Origin: CAZPUS01 sp964589825
Lineage (GTDB): Bacteria; Fibrobacterota; Chitinivibrionia; Chitinivibrionales; WJKA01
Direction of reading: 5' to 3'
Assembly (NCBI GenBank): GCA_964589825.1
Contig: CAZPUS010000012.1
Span: forward strand, 1-64,000
DNA: 64,000 nt
Below are positions 19,053 through 28,163 of the stretch, piece after piece (positions within the stretch are counted from its first letter, which is position 1; each line of letters starts with the position of its first letter). Position numbers and translations under genes: made by a program. The notes below the pieces were generated by a model, which worked only from the letters and a program-made list of their open reading frames with translations, was not told the origin of the DNA and made no database searches.

Positions 19053-20717
19053 TTAGTATGACCTCTGCGTCAGCAGCTCAGCATTCACCTTATGCTTCAC
19101 CTCATGTTTGTTCACGATACCGATTGCAGTGCGGAGGCCGTTTTCCCTAACCGCAATAAGCTCTTCTGCATCGACCTGCTCGGTAACCTGCAGCGCCTCT
19201 TCAAGCGCAACATGTGAGGATATCACCTCTCTGTGAGGCTCACGCATCACGTCAGAGGCAACAATCCAGTCCCATGTCTGCTGATCTATAAGCAAATCAC
19301 GTATCTCCTGCATGGTTATCACTCCTACAAGTGCGTTCTGTGGTGAAAGAACCGGGTATATCGAATAATTGCGAAGCGTAAACAACGACACAATGGTCCT
19401 TATTGTGGTATTGGTATACAACGGATCGAACGAGCGATCCATTACATCAGCCACTTTCCAGCGTGAGATAATATCTTGCTGTGTGATATCACGTCCGGTT
19501 TCACCCGCCCGTGACGCGGCGAATTTGACCATAGGCGGTCCGATAATCTGAACGAAAAAGGTGGTCACGGTCACACAAAAGATAATCACATCGCCAAGAC
19601 TCATCCCCTGTGTTACCGCTATATCGTTGAGATGATGACTTGCCATCATCGCAAGCCCTATGGCGACACCGCCCTGGGAAAAAAGAGCCATACCGGTATA
19701 ACGCGCCACCATTGGATCGGAATGAGCCCTTCGAGCGCCGATCCACGCGCCTGCGACTTTTCCCAGGCTTCTGAAGACTATATACGATGCCACTAACAGA
19801 CCCATCCATACCGGCATACGCCCGATCTGCATTCTCGCTCCGACCATAATAAAAAAAAGCACGTACACCGGAGACGAAAAAATCTCGAGTATCTCCAATA
19901 ACCGTGTCTGTAACCCCTGGGATAAATGCGTCACTACCACCCCCATTGCCATAGTAGCAAGAATAACATCCATATGCCAGCTGATGCATATCCATACGCC
20001 TGCACTCAACAGACCGATCAATGCGGTAATATGATATTCTATGCCCCGTACTCTGGCTAAGATAAAATATGCACAATACCCAAGCATCCCCCCAAGCAGC
20101 AATGAACCGAAAACCTCCTTTGCTACTACAAGAATCTCGACAAACACCGACACATCCCCCCCGGAAAGCACACGGGATACGCCGCTTCCTATTCCGTAAA
20201 GCATCATGGCCAGTGCATCGTCAAACGCCACAATTGCAAACAGTGTCGTAGTCAGAATTCCCGCTGCTCTGTATTCTTTAAGTACGTTTATGGTGGAGGC
20301 AGGATCCGTTGCGGAAGCGATAGCGGCAAAGACGATACCTGCGGCCGCTGCGTGTACCCAGGAATGCATAACCGAATACATGATGAGCGTAGAGGCGATG
20401 CCCACTAACAAAAAGGCGAGTATGCCTTCACATATGAGAATTGCCAGAAACTGTCTGCCATATCGCTTTAGAGTTTCCGCTTTAATCGATGATCCTACGA
20501 TGAACCCGATAACGCCGAGGGCAAAAAAATTGAACGGCTGCCACTGATGAACGACCTCGCCGGATATGATCCCGAATCCGCTTTGGCCGAGAATCACTCC
20601 GACCGCGATATATCCCAGAACCTGCGGAACGGTAAGACGCCTGAAAAGAAGCGCCGTCAACAGCCCCCCGATAATACCTATTCCCGCAATAAACAGAACC
20701 GATCCGTACGATGTCAT
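19053..20717 (-). CDS. CPA2-type cation/proton antiporter with CBS pair
   Basis: The 554-residue protein has about 12 hydrophobic segments in residues 5-400, typical of monovalent cation:proton antiporter-2 (Kef/NhaS-like) transporters. Conserved patches are VLGYIAVGVILG, IASATDPASTI and VAFDDALAMM (conserved Asp pair), and FSQGGVAIGLAM. The C-terminal cytoplasmic part (about 430-550) looks like a CBS pair: VADVMDRSFDPLYTNTTIRT, YPVLSPQNALVGVITMQEI, then ASDVMREPHREVISSHVAL. The ATG lies one base after the stop of the upstream HTH-EIIA gene, so the two are almost certainly one operon. An upstream in-frame ATG (20786) would overlap that gene and is less likely. Confidence 0.88.
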   Translation of the reverse strand: MTSYGSVLFIAGIGIIGGLLTALLFRRLTVPQVLGYIAVGVILGQSGFGIISGEVVHQWQPFNFFALGVIGFIVGSSIKAETLKRYGRQFLAILICEGILAFLLVGIASTLIMYSVMHSWVHAAAAGIVFAAIASATDPASTINVLKEYRAAGILTTTLFAIVAFDDALAMMLYGIGSGVSRVLSGGDVSVFVEILVVAKEVFGSLLLGGMLGYCAYFILARVRGIEYHITALIGLLSAGVWICISWHMDVILATMAMGVVVTHLSQGLQTRLLEILEIFSSPVYVLFFIMVGARMQIGRMPVWMGLLVASYIVFRSLGKVAGAWIGARRAHSDPMVARYTGMALFSQGGVAIGLAMMASHHLNDIAVTQGMSLGDVIIFCVTVTTFFVQIIGPPMVKFAASRAGETGRDITQQDIISRWKVADVMDRSFDPLYTNTTIRTIVSLFTLRNYSIYPVLSPQNALVGVITMQEIRDLLIDQQTWDWIVASDVMREPHREVISSHVALEEALQVTEQVDAEELIAVRENGLRTAIGIVNKHEVKHKVNAELLTQRSY

Positions 20718-20718
20718 A

Positions 20719-21417
20719 TCAATGTGCCTCACGGGTAAGAATTCTGTATATTTCATCAGATGTCGGCGCACCAAGTATCGATTCACGTACCACGTCGTTT
20801 TTTAAAGCTTCACTTACTGAAGAAAGCATTTTAATATAATGAGAATGCTGATGCTTTCCCGCTGCAATCATCACGATAATACGTACCGGCTGTGAGTCGA
20901 GAGACTCATAGTCGACGATATCTTCAGTACTCACCCCGATCGCCATCGCGAGTTCCTTCACCGAATTCAGCCTCACATGAGGGACCGCTATCTGCAGACC
21001 GATTCCGGTACTCATCAGCTCTTCTCGTTCAAAAACCGCTTTTTCCAGCTCGTTGCGTGAATCTATCCTCCCTGTGCGCATAAGCGTATCGATCATCTGC
21101 TCGAGCGCATCGTTCTTTTTAGTGCAGTGCAATACCGCCACACCTTCGGGGATAAGCCTTTGCCTGAATTGATCATGATATGACGAGGCCGCAGGCCTTG
21201 CAGTTTTGGCTTCATTCAGCGAAGGTGCTGCATTGGATGATCGTCCCATCCGCTCATCTATCCAGCGCTCCAAATCACCTCTTCTGAACCGCCACGCGGT
21301 TCCGAGCTTACCTCCGGGTATTATTCCCTTTTGCGCCCAGTCGTATACCGTGCGTTCCGAAACTCTCAGGTACGCAGCAACCTCTTCGAGCGTCATGATC
21401 TCTTCCTTTGCCACCAT
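20719..21417 (-). CDS. Excisionase-type HTH fused to PTS EIIA (PtsN-like) domain
   Basis: A 232-residue two-domain protein. Residues 5-58 are a MerR/excisionase-family winged HTH (LEEVAAYLRVSERTVYDWAQ, GTAWRFRRGDLERWI). After a linker, residues 88-228 form a PTS EIIA type 2 domain like PtsN/EIIA-Ntr, with the phospho-acceptor His at H147 in QIAVPHVRL. Family knowledge: EIIA-Ntr relays phosphorylation state and controls potassium transport in several bacteria. Here it is coupled to a cation antiporter gene, so control of ion flux or of the operon itself is plausible. GAGGAG precedes the ATG. Confidence 0.88.
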   Translation of the reverse strand: MVAKEEIMTLEEVAAYLRVSERTVYDWAQKGIIPGGKLGTAWRFRRGDLERWIDERMGRSSNAAPSLNEAKTARPAASSYHDQFRQRLIPEGVAVLHCTKKNDALEQMIDTLMRTGRIDSRNELEKAVFEREELMSTGIGLQIAVPHVRLNSVKELAMAIGVSTEDIVDYESLDSQPVRIIVMIAAGKHQHSHYIKMLSSVSEALKNDVVRESILGAPTSDEIYRILTREAH

Positions 21418-21434
21418 AATCTCCTCTCTGACAC

Positions 21435-21463
21435 ATAATAGACCAGTTTCCTTTATATGGCAA
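21435..21463 (-). promoter_or_regulatory. Sigma-70-like promoter of the HTH-EIIA/antiporter operon
   Basis: Read on the reverse strand: TTGCCA (21463-21458), a 17-base spacer, then TATTAT (21440-21435). The predicted transcript would start only about 10 bases before the ATG, just including the GAGGAG ribosome site. This is a prediction by pattern only. Confidence 0.55.
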
Positions 21464-21495
21464 TAATATACATTTTGCGCATTTGTTTCGTATTA

Positions 21496-21520
21496 ATTGC
21501 AAACATTTGCCAGTATTTGC
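21496..21520. promoter_or_regulatory. Three helically phased ATTGC/TTTGC direct repeats
   Basis: ATTGC at 21496-21500, TTTGC at 21506-21510 and TTTGC at 21516-21520 are spaced exactly 10 bases apart. They lie 33-57 bases upstream of the -35 box of the HTH-EIIA operon. The position and phasing suit an activator or autoregulator site. Confidence 0.35.
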
Positions 21521-21612
21521 TATTAAATGTCATAGAACTAACTATTTTCGGCCTTCAGACATATTACGCACCTACCCTGTGAACAAGGAGATGCAATGCA
21601 TTAATACTAATA

Positions 21613-21628
21613 CTGAGCGATTGTTTTG
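21613..21628 (+). repeat. Possible left-end fragment of the dispersed repeat
   Basis: CTGAGCGATTGTTTTG matches the TGAGCGGTTGTTTTG core of the repeat left end with one change. It lies just downstream of hybrid kinase 1. Weak alone. Confidence 0.3.
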
Positions 21629-21664
21629 CCCTAACACGTTATTAGTCTGCAGTGTCGACTCTAT

Positions 21665-24600
21665 CTATTTGCGTGAGATGATTTCCGCAATTTTGCCCGA
21701 AAGCAGCGATGCGGTAAAAGGCTTCTGTATAAAACCTTTTACGCCCTGCTCGTGTATCTGCACCGCCTCACTTTCCACACTGTAACCGGATGCAAGAAGA
21801 ACCGATACATCGGGGTCTATTTTTTTCAGCTCCTGAAGTGTCTCCCTGCCCCCCATGACCGGCATAACCACATCCAGAATGACCATATCGACATTCTCCC
21901 GATGGTGTCTATAATACTCAACCGCTTCCCGGCCGTTGCTCACGGTATGCACCGAATACCCCATCGTGGTGAGCATCTCTTCACCCAGTTTCCGGATCAC
22001 CTCTTCATCATCCACCAGAAGTACATGACCGCTGCCTGCGACAACCCCTTGCTGAATTTCTTCCTGTGAGACATTCACCCCGGTTTTATCGAGGGGCAGA
22101 TAAATGGTAAAACAGCTTCCCTCCCCTTTTCCACTTTCCAATTCAATTGCCCCCAGATGGTTCTTTACCGTCCCGTATACCGCTGCAAGACCCATACCGG
22201 TTCCCTTACCACGTTCCTTTGTTGTAAAAAACGGCTCGAAAATACGCTGCTGCACCTCCTCGCTCATACCGCTTCCGGTATCCCGCACTTTTATTTGCAT
22301 ATATTCTCCATGGGTCAGTGAATAGAACCTGTTACTGAAAAAATCCCTGTCGAGTACAACCTTCTCGGTTGAATAGGTAAGCGTACCGCCATCGGTCATC
22401 GCATCCCGTGCATTGAGTCCCATATTAAGCAGGGCATTCTGCAGCTGCGATGCATCCCCTTTTACCACGGACTCGGAGGCACGGAGATCGATCACAATCC
22501 GAATGCGCCTGTCAATACTGCGCTCGAGAAGATCTTTAACTTCCTGAAGGATAGTATGTATATCGACGGGTACTTCCTGATACTTGCCTTTGCGTGCAAA
22601 CGCGAGCAGCTTCTGTGTAAGATCGGCCGCACTGCGAACTCCAGAAAGGATTTTCTCTGCATAGCTTACCGACTTTTCATCGTTTTTCATCCGGTTTTTC
22701 AGTAAATCGGCAAACCCCATAATCCCACCAAGTTGATTATTAAAATCATGCGCAATGCCACCGGCAAGCTGTCCGATCGCTTCCATTTTTTCTGATTGAC
22801 GAAGCCGCTGTTCCATCTCTTTTTGTCCGGAGATATCGATGGCTACGTACAGCATCGACTGCATCACCGCATTCGAATCATCGAAAATCGGGTACGTGGT
22901 TAAAAGCGCGACAAATTTCTCCCCGGTTTTACGGACCATGGTATGTTCTCCGCTGAACCCCCGCTCAGCATGCATCATGCGGGAAAGGACCTCCCTGAAT
23001 TGTGCAACATCATCTGCTGTATGAAGCGTGCTTACGGCATTCCCCATCATTTCACCTCGCTGGTAACCGAATATTTTCTCTGCGCCCGGATTAAATTCAA
23101 TCACCTTCGGATCATCCATATTCCCGTCTGTCAATATCAGCGCCACATCCTGCGCCGCATGGAAAACCGCACTCAGCCTCCCCCGACTTTCATGAAGCTG
23201 CTTTTCGGTTTTTTCACGCTGCATTTCAAGCTCTATATCGTGAAACCCCAAAGAGATGTCTTCCGAAAGCTCTTCGACAAGTGTACGATACTCTTCATCT
23301 TTTGCATAATGTGAGGCAACATAAAGCCCCATCACCCCATAGGTAATATCACCGTAGCAAAGACGTACGCTAATGAGCCTTGTATTGTCTTCCACTTTTA
23401 TTGGAAGCGGACATCCGTGCGCGTTCGCTTCGAGCGCATCACGCTCTGCGAACTTCTTATTATGCAGCGCATCTGCCACACAGGAGGGCAACTCTCCCCT
23501 CTCCATCCTTGCGCAAAAACCGCCAAAATCATGTGAAGAGACCCCTTCGCACCCGCATGTGCGTATCGCTTCGTCCTGTCTAAAAAGCACGATCCAGCAC
23601 GCCTGGCTCCCTCCATAGGATGCGAGTGTAGTACAGACAAGCTGCACCAGTTTCTCGATATGCCGCTCTCGGGAAATAGCCTGGTTTATCGCCCTGATTG
23701 CATGCAGCATCCTGTTTACATGCTCGATTCTGCGCCGGCTGTTTCTGCGTTCGCTTATATCGATCATCGAACAGATTGAATCGGTCGTATCGGGTATCAT
23801 CTCGACACTTATCAGCATGTGATGCAGCTCTCCCGATCTGGAAATAAAATCAAAGCCGTATGTATTCGGTACATGCGAACTGTGCAGACGACGCAGACGA
23901 TGGTTCCTTACCATTCGTTCCAAATCATAGGGAGCGACAAATTCAGTCCATTTCATCCTGCCCTCTACCTCTTCCTTGCTGTAGCCGCATACGCGGACGA
24001 ATTCACTGTTGATAATCTCTATGGTAGTATCTTCCTTCAGCACCGCTGCTGCAGTTCCGGTATGCTCAAACAATGTCTGGTATTTTTGCGTGCTGCGACG
24101 CAGTGCTTCTTCATTTTTGTATCTCTCGGTAATGTCCAGCACATTCTCGACTGCACCGACGACGTTCCCGCTATCATCTCTCACCGGATTGCCACGCACA
24201 AGCCACACCCTGCCATCATTCGTTTGCATCTGCTGCTCTTCATACGAGCCGGTCTTTATGCATCGGGCTACGGGACAGTCTTCGCAGATTTTATCTTTAT
24301 GCGGATAGATGCGATAACAATATTCCCCAATAAGCTCTTCAGGAGTAGTAGCTGCGAACTGTGCAGCAGCGACATTCGCCCATAATATCCGCAAATTCGT
24401 ATCGAAATAAATGATCCCTTCCGAAGAAATACTGTAAAGAATGTGCGCTTTTTCCTGTGCGGATTCAAGAAGGGCGAGCATCCGGTGGCGTTCATGTGTG
24501 ATATCCCTGATTACCACCACTACGCCGTTAAGTGTCTGGTTATTATTGAAAAGGGGCGAAGCGGTCACCGCTATCGGGCATTCGGAGCCGTCCCGGGAGA

Positions 24601-24988
24601 TAAGCACAGAATTATCCGGATATTCGACCGTGTGCTTCTCTTTTTTCACGAGCACAAGCGGATTTTTGCGACGGGTCTGCGTCTGATAGCTGACCACAAA
24701 AAAGACGGTGCCAAGAGAACGCCCGATCGCTTCCTGATTGCGATACCCTGTCATCTGTGCGGCAGTCGGATTGATTTCGCGAATCACTCCCCTGGAATCT
24801 GCCACAATAATACCCTCGTCGATTGCATCCAGTATGGTGGAATAATAATCGCCGCTACCCCTGCCGCTTTCCGCTTTTTCTTTTTCCCGTGCCATTTTTC
24901 GATACCGGTAAAAACACGCCACATATACGCCAATACCTGCAAAAAGTACTGCCAGGACATACACTATGTGTGGTTGTATATGAATCAT
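21665..24988 (-). CDS. Membrane-anchored multi-PAS hybrid histidine kinase 1
   Basis: About 1107 residues. One membrane helix lies near the N-terminus (IVYVLAVLFAGIGVYVACFY). Then come PAS1 (about 45-165), PAS2 (175-290, with a CEDCPVARC cysteine cluster), PAS3 (300-415), a GAF-like region rich in Cys (440-600) and PAS4 (620-740). The HisKA box is GQLAGGIAHDFNNQLGG and the HATPase is GTGMGLAAVYG. A C-terminal receiver has the phospho-Asp in VILDVVMP and Lys in IQKPF. Divergent from it, 424 bases away, is an NtrC-type regulator that is its likely partner. An in-frame upstream start (25057) is possible, but ATG 24988 fits the membrane anchor better. The signal sensed is unknown. Confidence 0.85.
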   Translation of the reverse strand: MIHIQPHIVYVLAVLFAGIGVYVACFYRYRKMAREKEKAESGRGSGDYYSTILDAIDEGIIVADSRGVIREINPTAAQMTGYRNQEAIGRSLGTVFFVVSYQTQTRRKNPLVLVKKEKHTVEYPDNSVLISRDGSECPIAVTASPLFNNNQTLNGVVVVIRDITHERHRMLALLESAQEKAHILYSISSEGIIYFDTNLRILWANVAAAQFAATTPEELIGEYCYRIYPHKDKICEDCPVARCIKTGSYEEQQMQTNDGRVWLVRGNPVRDDSGNVVGAVENVLDITERYKNEEALRRSTQKYQTLFEHTGTAAAVLKEDTTIEIINSEFVRVCGYSKEEVEGRMKWTEFVAPYDLERMVRNHRLRRLHSSHVPNTYGFDFISRSGELHHMLISVEMIPDTTDSICSMIDISERRNSRRRIEHVNRMLHAIRAINQAISRERHIEKLVQLVCTTLASYGGSQACWIVLFRQDEAIRTCGCEGVSSHDFGGFCARMERGELPSCVADALHNKKFAERDALEANAHGCPLPIKVEDNTRLISVRLCYGDITYGVMGLYVASHYAKDEEYRTLVEELSEDISLGFHDIELEMQREKTEKQLHESRGRLSAVFHAAQDVALILTDGNMDDPKVIEFNPGAEKIFGYQRGEMMGNAVSTLHTADDVAQFREVLSRMMHAERGFSGEHTMVRKTGEKFVALLTTYPIFDDSNAVMQSMLYVAIDISGQKEMEQRLRQSEKMEAIGQLAGGIAHDFNNQLGGIMGFADLLKNRMKNDEKSVSYAEKILSGVRSAADLTQKLLAFARKGKYQEVPVDIHTILQEVKDLLERSIDRRIRIVIDLRASESVVKGDASQLQNALLNMGLNARDAMTDGGTLTYSTEKVVLDRDFFSNRFYSLTHGEYMQIKVRDTGSGMSEEVQQRIFEPFFTTKERGKGTGMGLAAVYGTVKNHLGAIELESGKGEGSCFTIYLPLDKTGVNVSQEEIQQGVVAGSGHVLLVDDEEVIRKLGEEMLTTMGYSVHTVSNGREAVEYYRHHRENVDMVILDVVMPVMGGRETLQELKKIDPDVSVLLASGYSVESEAVQIHEQGVKGFIQKPFTASLLSGKIAEIISRK

Positions 24989-25057
24989 TTCAATTACGCA
25001 CCTTAACTCAGTGCAAAAAACACAATATACCACCAGACGCATAGCGGTCGCACCCAA

Positions 25058-25412
25058 TGGCGTATCACAGCAGATGCGACTTCGGCGACTCTGTGTACCT
25101 GTATACCGCCCGGATATCGTAACACTTAAACAAAAAAGAGGTTATACGCATTTACCTCTTGACATATCCGGTATGTATTTGTATAATTATTTAACAGTTC
25201 ACGCTTTTACATTGCTATATGTACATCGACGAATATGCAGGTAAATCGACTATTGGTATGTGTAACCAGCAGCATACTGTTATAAGAAAATAATACACGC
25301 GGTACACGCAACATTTTTTTTATTAACGAGCTACCCCGACGACGCATGTACCCATTTTTTTGATCATGAGCGGGGACACAATGTATATGGATCAACGAAA
25401 GGATCGGGTGGT
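25058..25412. other. Divergent intergenic region, about 355 bp
   Basis: It lies between hybrid kinase 1 and the NtrC-type gene. It holds a consensus sigma-70 promoter facing the NtrC-type gene (25159-25187) and then about 225 bases of A/T-rich leader with no convincing gene. I found no sigma-54 -24/-12 element. Confidence 0.5.
25159..25187 (+). promoter_or_regulatory. Perfect sigma-70 consensus promoter
   Basis: TTGACA (25159-25164), a 17-base spacer, then TATAAT (25182-25187). The start point would be near 25194, leaving a leader of about 220 bases before the NtrC-type ATG at 25413. Confidence 0.7.
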
Positions 25413-26789
25413 ATGCCGCACCCCTTTGCCAAATACCGCATACTTGCCGTGGACGACGACCCCTATATCAGAGAGGTAATTCAGGGCGCACTCACTCCTG
25501 ACGGGTTCAAACCTGTAGTCGTGGAAAACAGCCGCCAGGCTATCGAACAGATCGAAATGCGCAGATTCGATTTGTTGCTTTCAGATCTCTATCTGCCCGA
25601 ACAGGACGGTACGACCATTATCCGGCATTTTAAAAACAAATATCCGGATAAAGAAATTATCGTCATCACCGGGTATCCGGATGACGACCATCTGTGTACC
25701 ATGCAGGAGATGGGAGTGCAGGAATACCTTACAAAGCCTTTTACGCTTCATCAACTGCGTTATTCGGTGATACATGCGCTCCAGAAAGTGGATAGTCATG
25801 TGCGGCATGATGAACGGGCAAGTGACGCCCAAAAAACCGACGCCCATAAGATGGGACTTATCGGCAGTTCTTCATATATAAAGGGCCTGCGTAAAAAAAT
25901 CCGTACGGTTGCCCACAGCGACATCCCGGTTCTCATTGTCGGTCCTTCGGGTACGGGAAAGGAAGTGATCGCACACGCGATACACAACCTCAGCGAGAGA
26001 AGTCATAAAAAAATGATTACGGTCAACTGTGCCGCAATTCCGGCACATCTCGAAGAATCCGAATTTTTCGGCCATGCGAAAGGGGCTTTTACCGGGGCGT
26101 CGAGTCAGAAAGCCGGGATTATGGAAAGCGCGGACGGATCGACCGTGTTTCTTGACGAAGTGGGAGAGCTTTCTCCTCCGGTACAGGCAAAGCTTCTACG
26201 CGTACTCGATAATGGAGAGTATACAAGAGTAGGAGAACATCAGCCCCGCCACACCGACATTCGTATTCTCAGCGCCACGAACAGAGACCTGAAGAAGATG
26301 GTTTCGGCTCATAATTTCCGCAAGGACCTCTACTACAGACTCAACGGCGTGCATATTTCAACACAACCGCTTCATACGCACAAGGACGATATCCCCTACC
26401 TGGTGAGCCACTTTCTTTCCCGGTATTCTCCCGACACACATATTACAGACGATGCGCTCTCTCTTTTTTGCGCCTATCAGTTTCCCGGAAACGTCCGGGA
26501 ACTGAAGCACATCCTCCACCAAGTGTCGGTGTATGCAGACAGCAACGGCGTTATAAACCGTATGTGCGTGGAAGAGGTGCTCAACCCGCATTCCATAGAC
26601 GATTTGCAGCAGCATACCCGCACGTATACCACTGCAAAGCAATTATTCGAACGCGAATATTTCAACTCAATTCTTTCGCGTCACAACGGCAATGTATCCA
26701 AAGTATCCCGGGAGGTAGGCATGCACCGCCCGAATCTGCTGCGCAAGCTCAGAGAACTCGACATTTCTCCCGAAAGCTTCAGAACCTGA
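25413..26789 (+). CDS. NtrC-family sigma-54 response regulator
   Basis: 458 residues in three modules. The receiver (8-125) has phospho-Asp D58 in LLLSDLYLPEQDG and Lys in LTKPF. The AAA+ sigma-54 interaction domain (about 150-380) has Walker A GPSGTGKE, an intact GAFTGA loop at 224-229, VFLDEVGELS and the arginine-finger region FRKDLYYRL. A Fis-type HTH closes the protein (NGNVSKVSREVGMHRPNLLRKL). It would activate RpoN promoters when phosphorylated. It is divergent from hybrid kinase 1, its probable partner. The ATG follows GGATCGGGTGG. It ends 5 bases before the convergent zinc-ribbon gene. Confidence 0.92.
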   Translation: MPHPFAKYRILAVDDDPYIREVIQGALTPDGFKPVVVENSRQAIEQIEMRRFDLLLSDLYLPEQDGTTIIRHFKNKYPDKEIIVITGYPDDDHLCTMQEMGVQEYLTKPFTLHQLRYSVIHALQKVDSHVRHDERASDAQKTDAHKMGLIGSSSYIKGLRKKIRTVAHSDIPVLIVGPSGTGKEVIAHAIHNLSERSHKKMITVNCAAIPAHLEESEFFGHAKGAFTGASSQKAGIMESADGSTVFLDEVGELSPPVQAKLLRVLDNGEYTRVGEHQPRHTDIRILSATNRDLKKMVSAHNFRKDLYYRLNGVHISTQPLHTHKDDIPYLVSHFLSRYSPDTHITDDALSLFCAYQFPGNVRELKHILHQVSVYADSNGVINRMCVEEVLNPHSIDDLQQHTRTYTTAKQLFEREYFNSILSRHNGNVSKVSREVGMHRPNLLRKLRELDISPESFRT

Positions 26790-26794
26790 ATCGA

Positions 26795-27055
26795 TCAGTT
26801 GTTCCGGTTAAAGATACTTTCGATAAACTCCTGCGGACTCACCCCGCATGGAACATGGGCGCAGCTTTTTACAAAACAACGGGGACAGACAAAAAAGAAT
26901 CCTTTACGGTCCGGCTTTTGTGCACCCCGGAAAGTATGTTGCGGATATTCTCCCCACCCGCGTATATCGTTATGGGTAAGCCGGTGCTCACAAACCGGGC
27001 ACTGATACGGTATATCCTGGGGGATGCATCCCTGCAGATTGGCGTTTTGTTTCAT
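26795..27055 (-). CDS. Small zinc-ribbon protein
   Basis: 86 residues. C19/C22 (CPVC) and C57/C60 (CPRC) would form a zinc-ribbon, with extra cysteines at 10, 65 and 70. The ATG follows GAAAGGG at good spacing, which supports a real gene. It is the last reverse gene after hybrid kinase 2, the lone receiver and the PAS/CxxC protein. No named family is recognised. A nucleic-acid-binding or protein-contact role is possible. Confidence 0.65.
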   Translation of the reverse strand: MKQNANLQGCIPQDIPYQCPVCEHRLTHNDIRGWGEYPQHTFRGAQKPDRKGFFFVCPRCFVKSCAHVPCGVSPQEFIESIFNRNN

Positions 27056-27153
27056 TTTCGACCCTTTCTTCTAATGCTCGATAAAACTTCAACTATCCCT
27101 CCGACAATACAAACCGGCAGAACAATACGATATCTCAAGCTGAAAAAACTGAC

Positions 27154-27711
27154 TTACTCCTCTTCCAATTGTGCCATAAAGCTACGATAGCATACGGGAC
27201 ATACCCCATGTGTCAATGCGGGCATTGCTTCGGATTCGAATAGCCTGAGCTCTCTCAGCCCGTCTTCTATCTCGACCCAGTTATCATCGTCGATTTTTAT
27301 TTTTTTGCACATACTGCACAGGGTAACCATTTCATCGGATCGCGAAACCGCTTTTTCGAGAAGTCTGACCCGTTCGCGAGGCTCTTCTTTTCTGATCGCG
27401 CTCGTGATCTCGATTTTTCCGTGCGGATGAGGGGTTAGTGAGAGTGTAAGAAATCTTCTCATTTGAGGAGAGTCACATCTAAAGGGGACCGGATCACTGC
27501 GTAACCCGGATCTGACTCTTTGCAAAAGGCGCTCGTACAAATATCGTGTCTCTTTGCCCTGGATAAAATCCCACAAAGACTTCCCAACAATACGTTCGGT
27601 TATCACCCCCCGCTCCCATCCGTTTTCACCAGCAAAATCCCCCCAGTTTCGACCGATTTCAACAATCGTGTCGTCTGCATCAATACTGTAGACAAACGGG
27701 CTGTCGCTCAT
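27154..27711 (-). CDS. PAS-like protein with C-terminal CxxC...HGxCPxC module
   Basis: 185 residues. The N-terminal half (5-105) looks like a PAS fold (VYSIDADDTIVEIGRNWGDF). A short coiled linker follows, then the cysteine module C132-x2-C135 (CSMCKKI) and H168-x2-C171-x2-C174 (HGVCPVC). This Cys/His module is widespread at the ends of bacterial PAS kinases and receivers and probably binds a metal. The ATG follows AAAGGAG. It lies 63 bases downstream of the lone receiver gene and probably belongs to the same operon. Confidence 0.75.
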   Translation of the reverse strand: MSDSPFVYSIDADDTIVEIGRNWGDFAGENGWERGVITERIVGKSLWDFIQGKETRYLYERLLQRVRSGLRSDPVPFRCDSPQMRRFLTLSLTPHPHGKIEITSAIRKEEPRERVRLLEKAVSRSDEMVTLCSMCKKIKIDDDNWVEIEDGLRELRLFESEAMPALTHGVCPVCYRSFMAQLEEE

Positions 27712-27774
27712 ACATCGCTCCTTTCATTATCACTGCCATATAAAACCTAACTTGATCCATGTCGTACACATAGG

Positions 27775-28161
27775 TTATCCCCTTTCACCTTCCTGTTGAT
27801 CAATACATTCGGCGACAGTATTCAAAAAATCGCGCCTGTCAAATGGCTTTTTGAATAAATGATCCGCCCCGAGTTGTGACGCCATATCGAGATACGAATC
27901 GGGATGTATCCTGCCGCCCCCGGAAACCGCTATTACAGGGATACTGCTACCCGATTTCCTTACCGACATAATTGTTTCGAGTCCATCTTTTTCCGGCATG
28001 ACAATATCGGTAATTATAAGTGAGATGTCGTGTTGTCCGAGTATCCTTTCAGCCGGGGTACCGTTCGAAGTACTCTCCACCGTGTACCCCTCCCGCTCCA
28101 GCATCTGAATGAGCATATCTTTCATCACTTCGTCGTCTTCGATCACGAGAATGTGTGCCAT
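27775..28161 (-). CDS. Single-domain response regulator (receiver only)
   Basis: 128 residues covering just one CheY-like receiver: acidic pocket IEDDE near 8-11, phospho-acceptor D52 in IITDIVMPEKDG, and Lys in FKKPFDRRDF. There is no output domain. AGGAG precedes the ATG. It starts two bases after the stop of hybrid kinase 2, so the two are co-expressed and it is the probable phosphotransfer partner of that kinase. Confidence 0.92.
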   Translation of the reverse strand: MAHILVIEDDEVMKDMLIQMLEREGYTVESTSNGTPAERILGQHDISLIITDIVMPEKDGLETIMSVRKSGSSIPVIAVSGGGRIHPDSYLDMASQLGADHLFKKPFDRRDFLNTVAECIDQQEGERG

Positions 28162-28163
28162 GA

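Noticed and set aside
19025..19062. Inverted repeat GTCATACT...AGTATGAC between convergent genes
   Set aside because: 22-base loop, partly inside the antiporter gene and no T-run on either strand; too weak to call a terminator.
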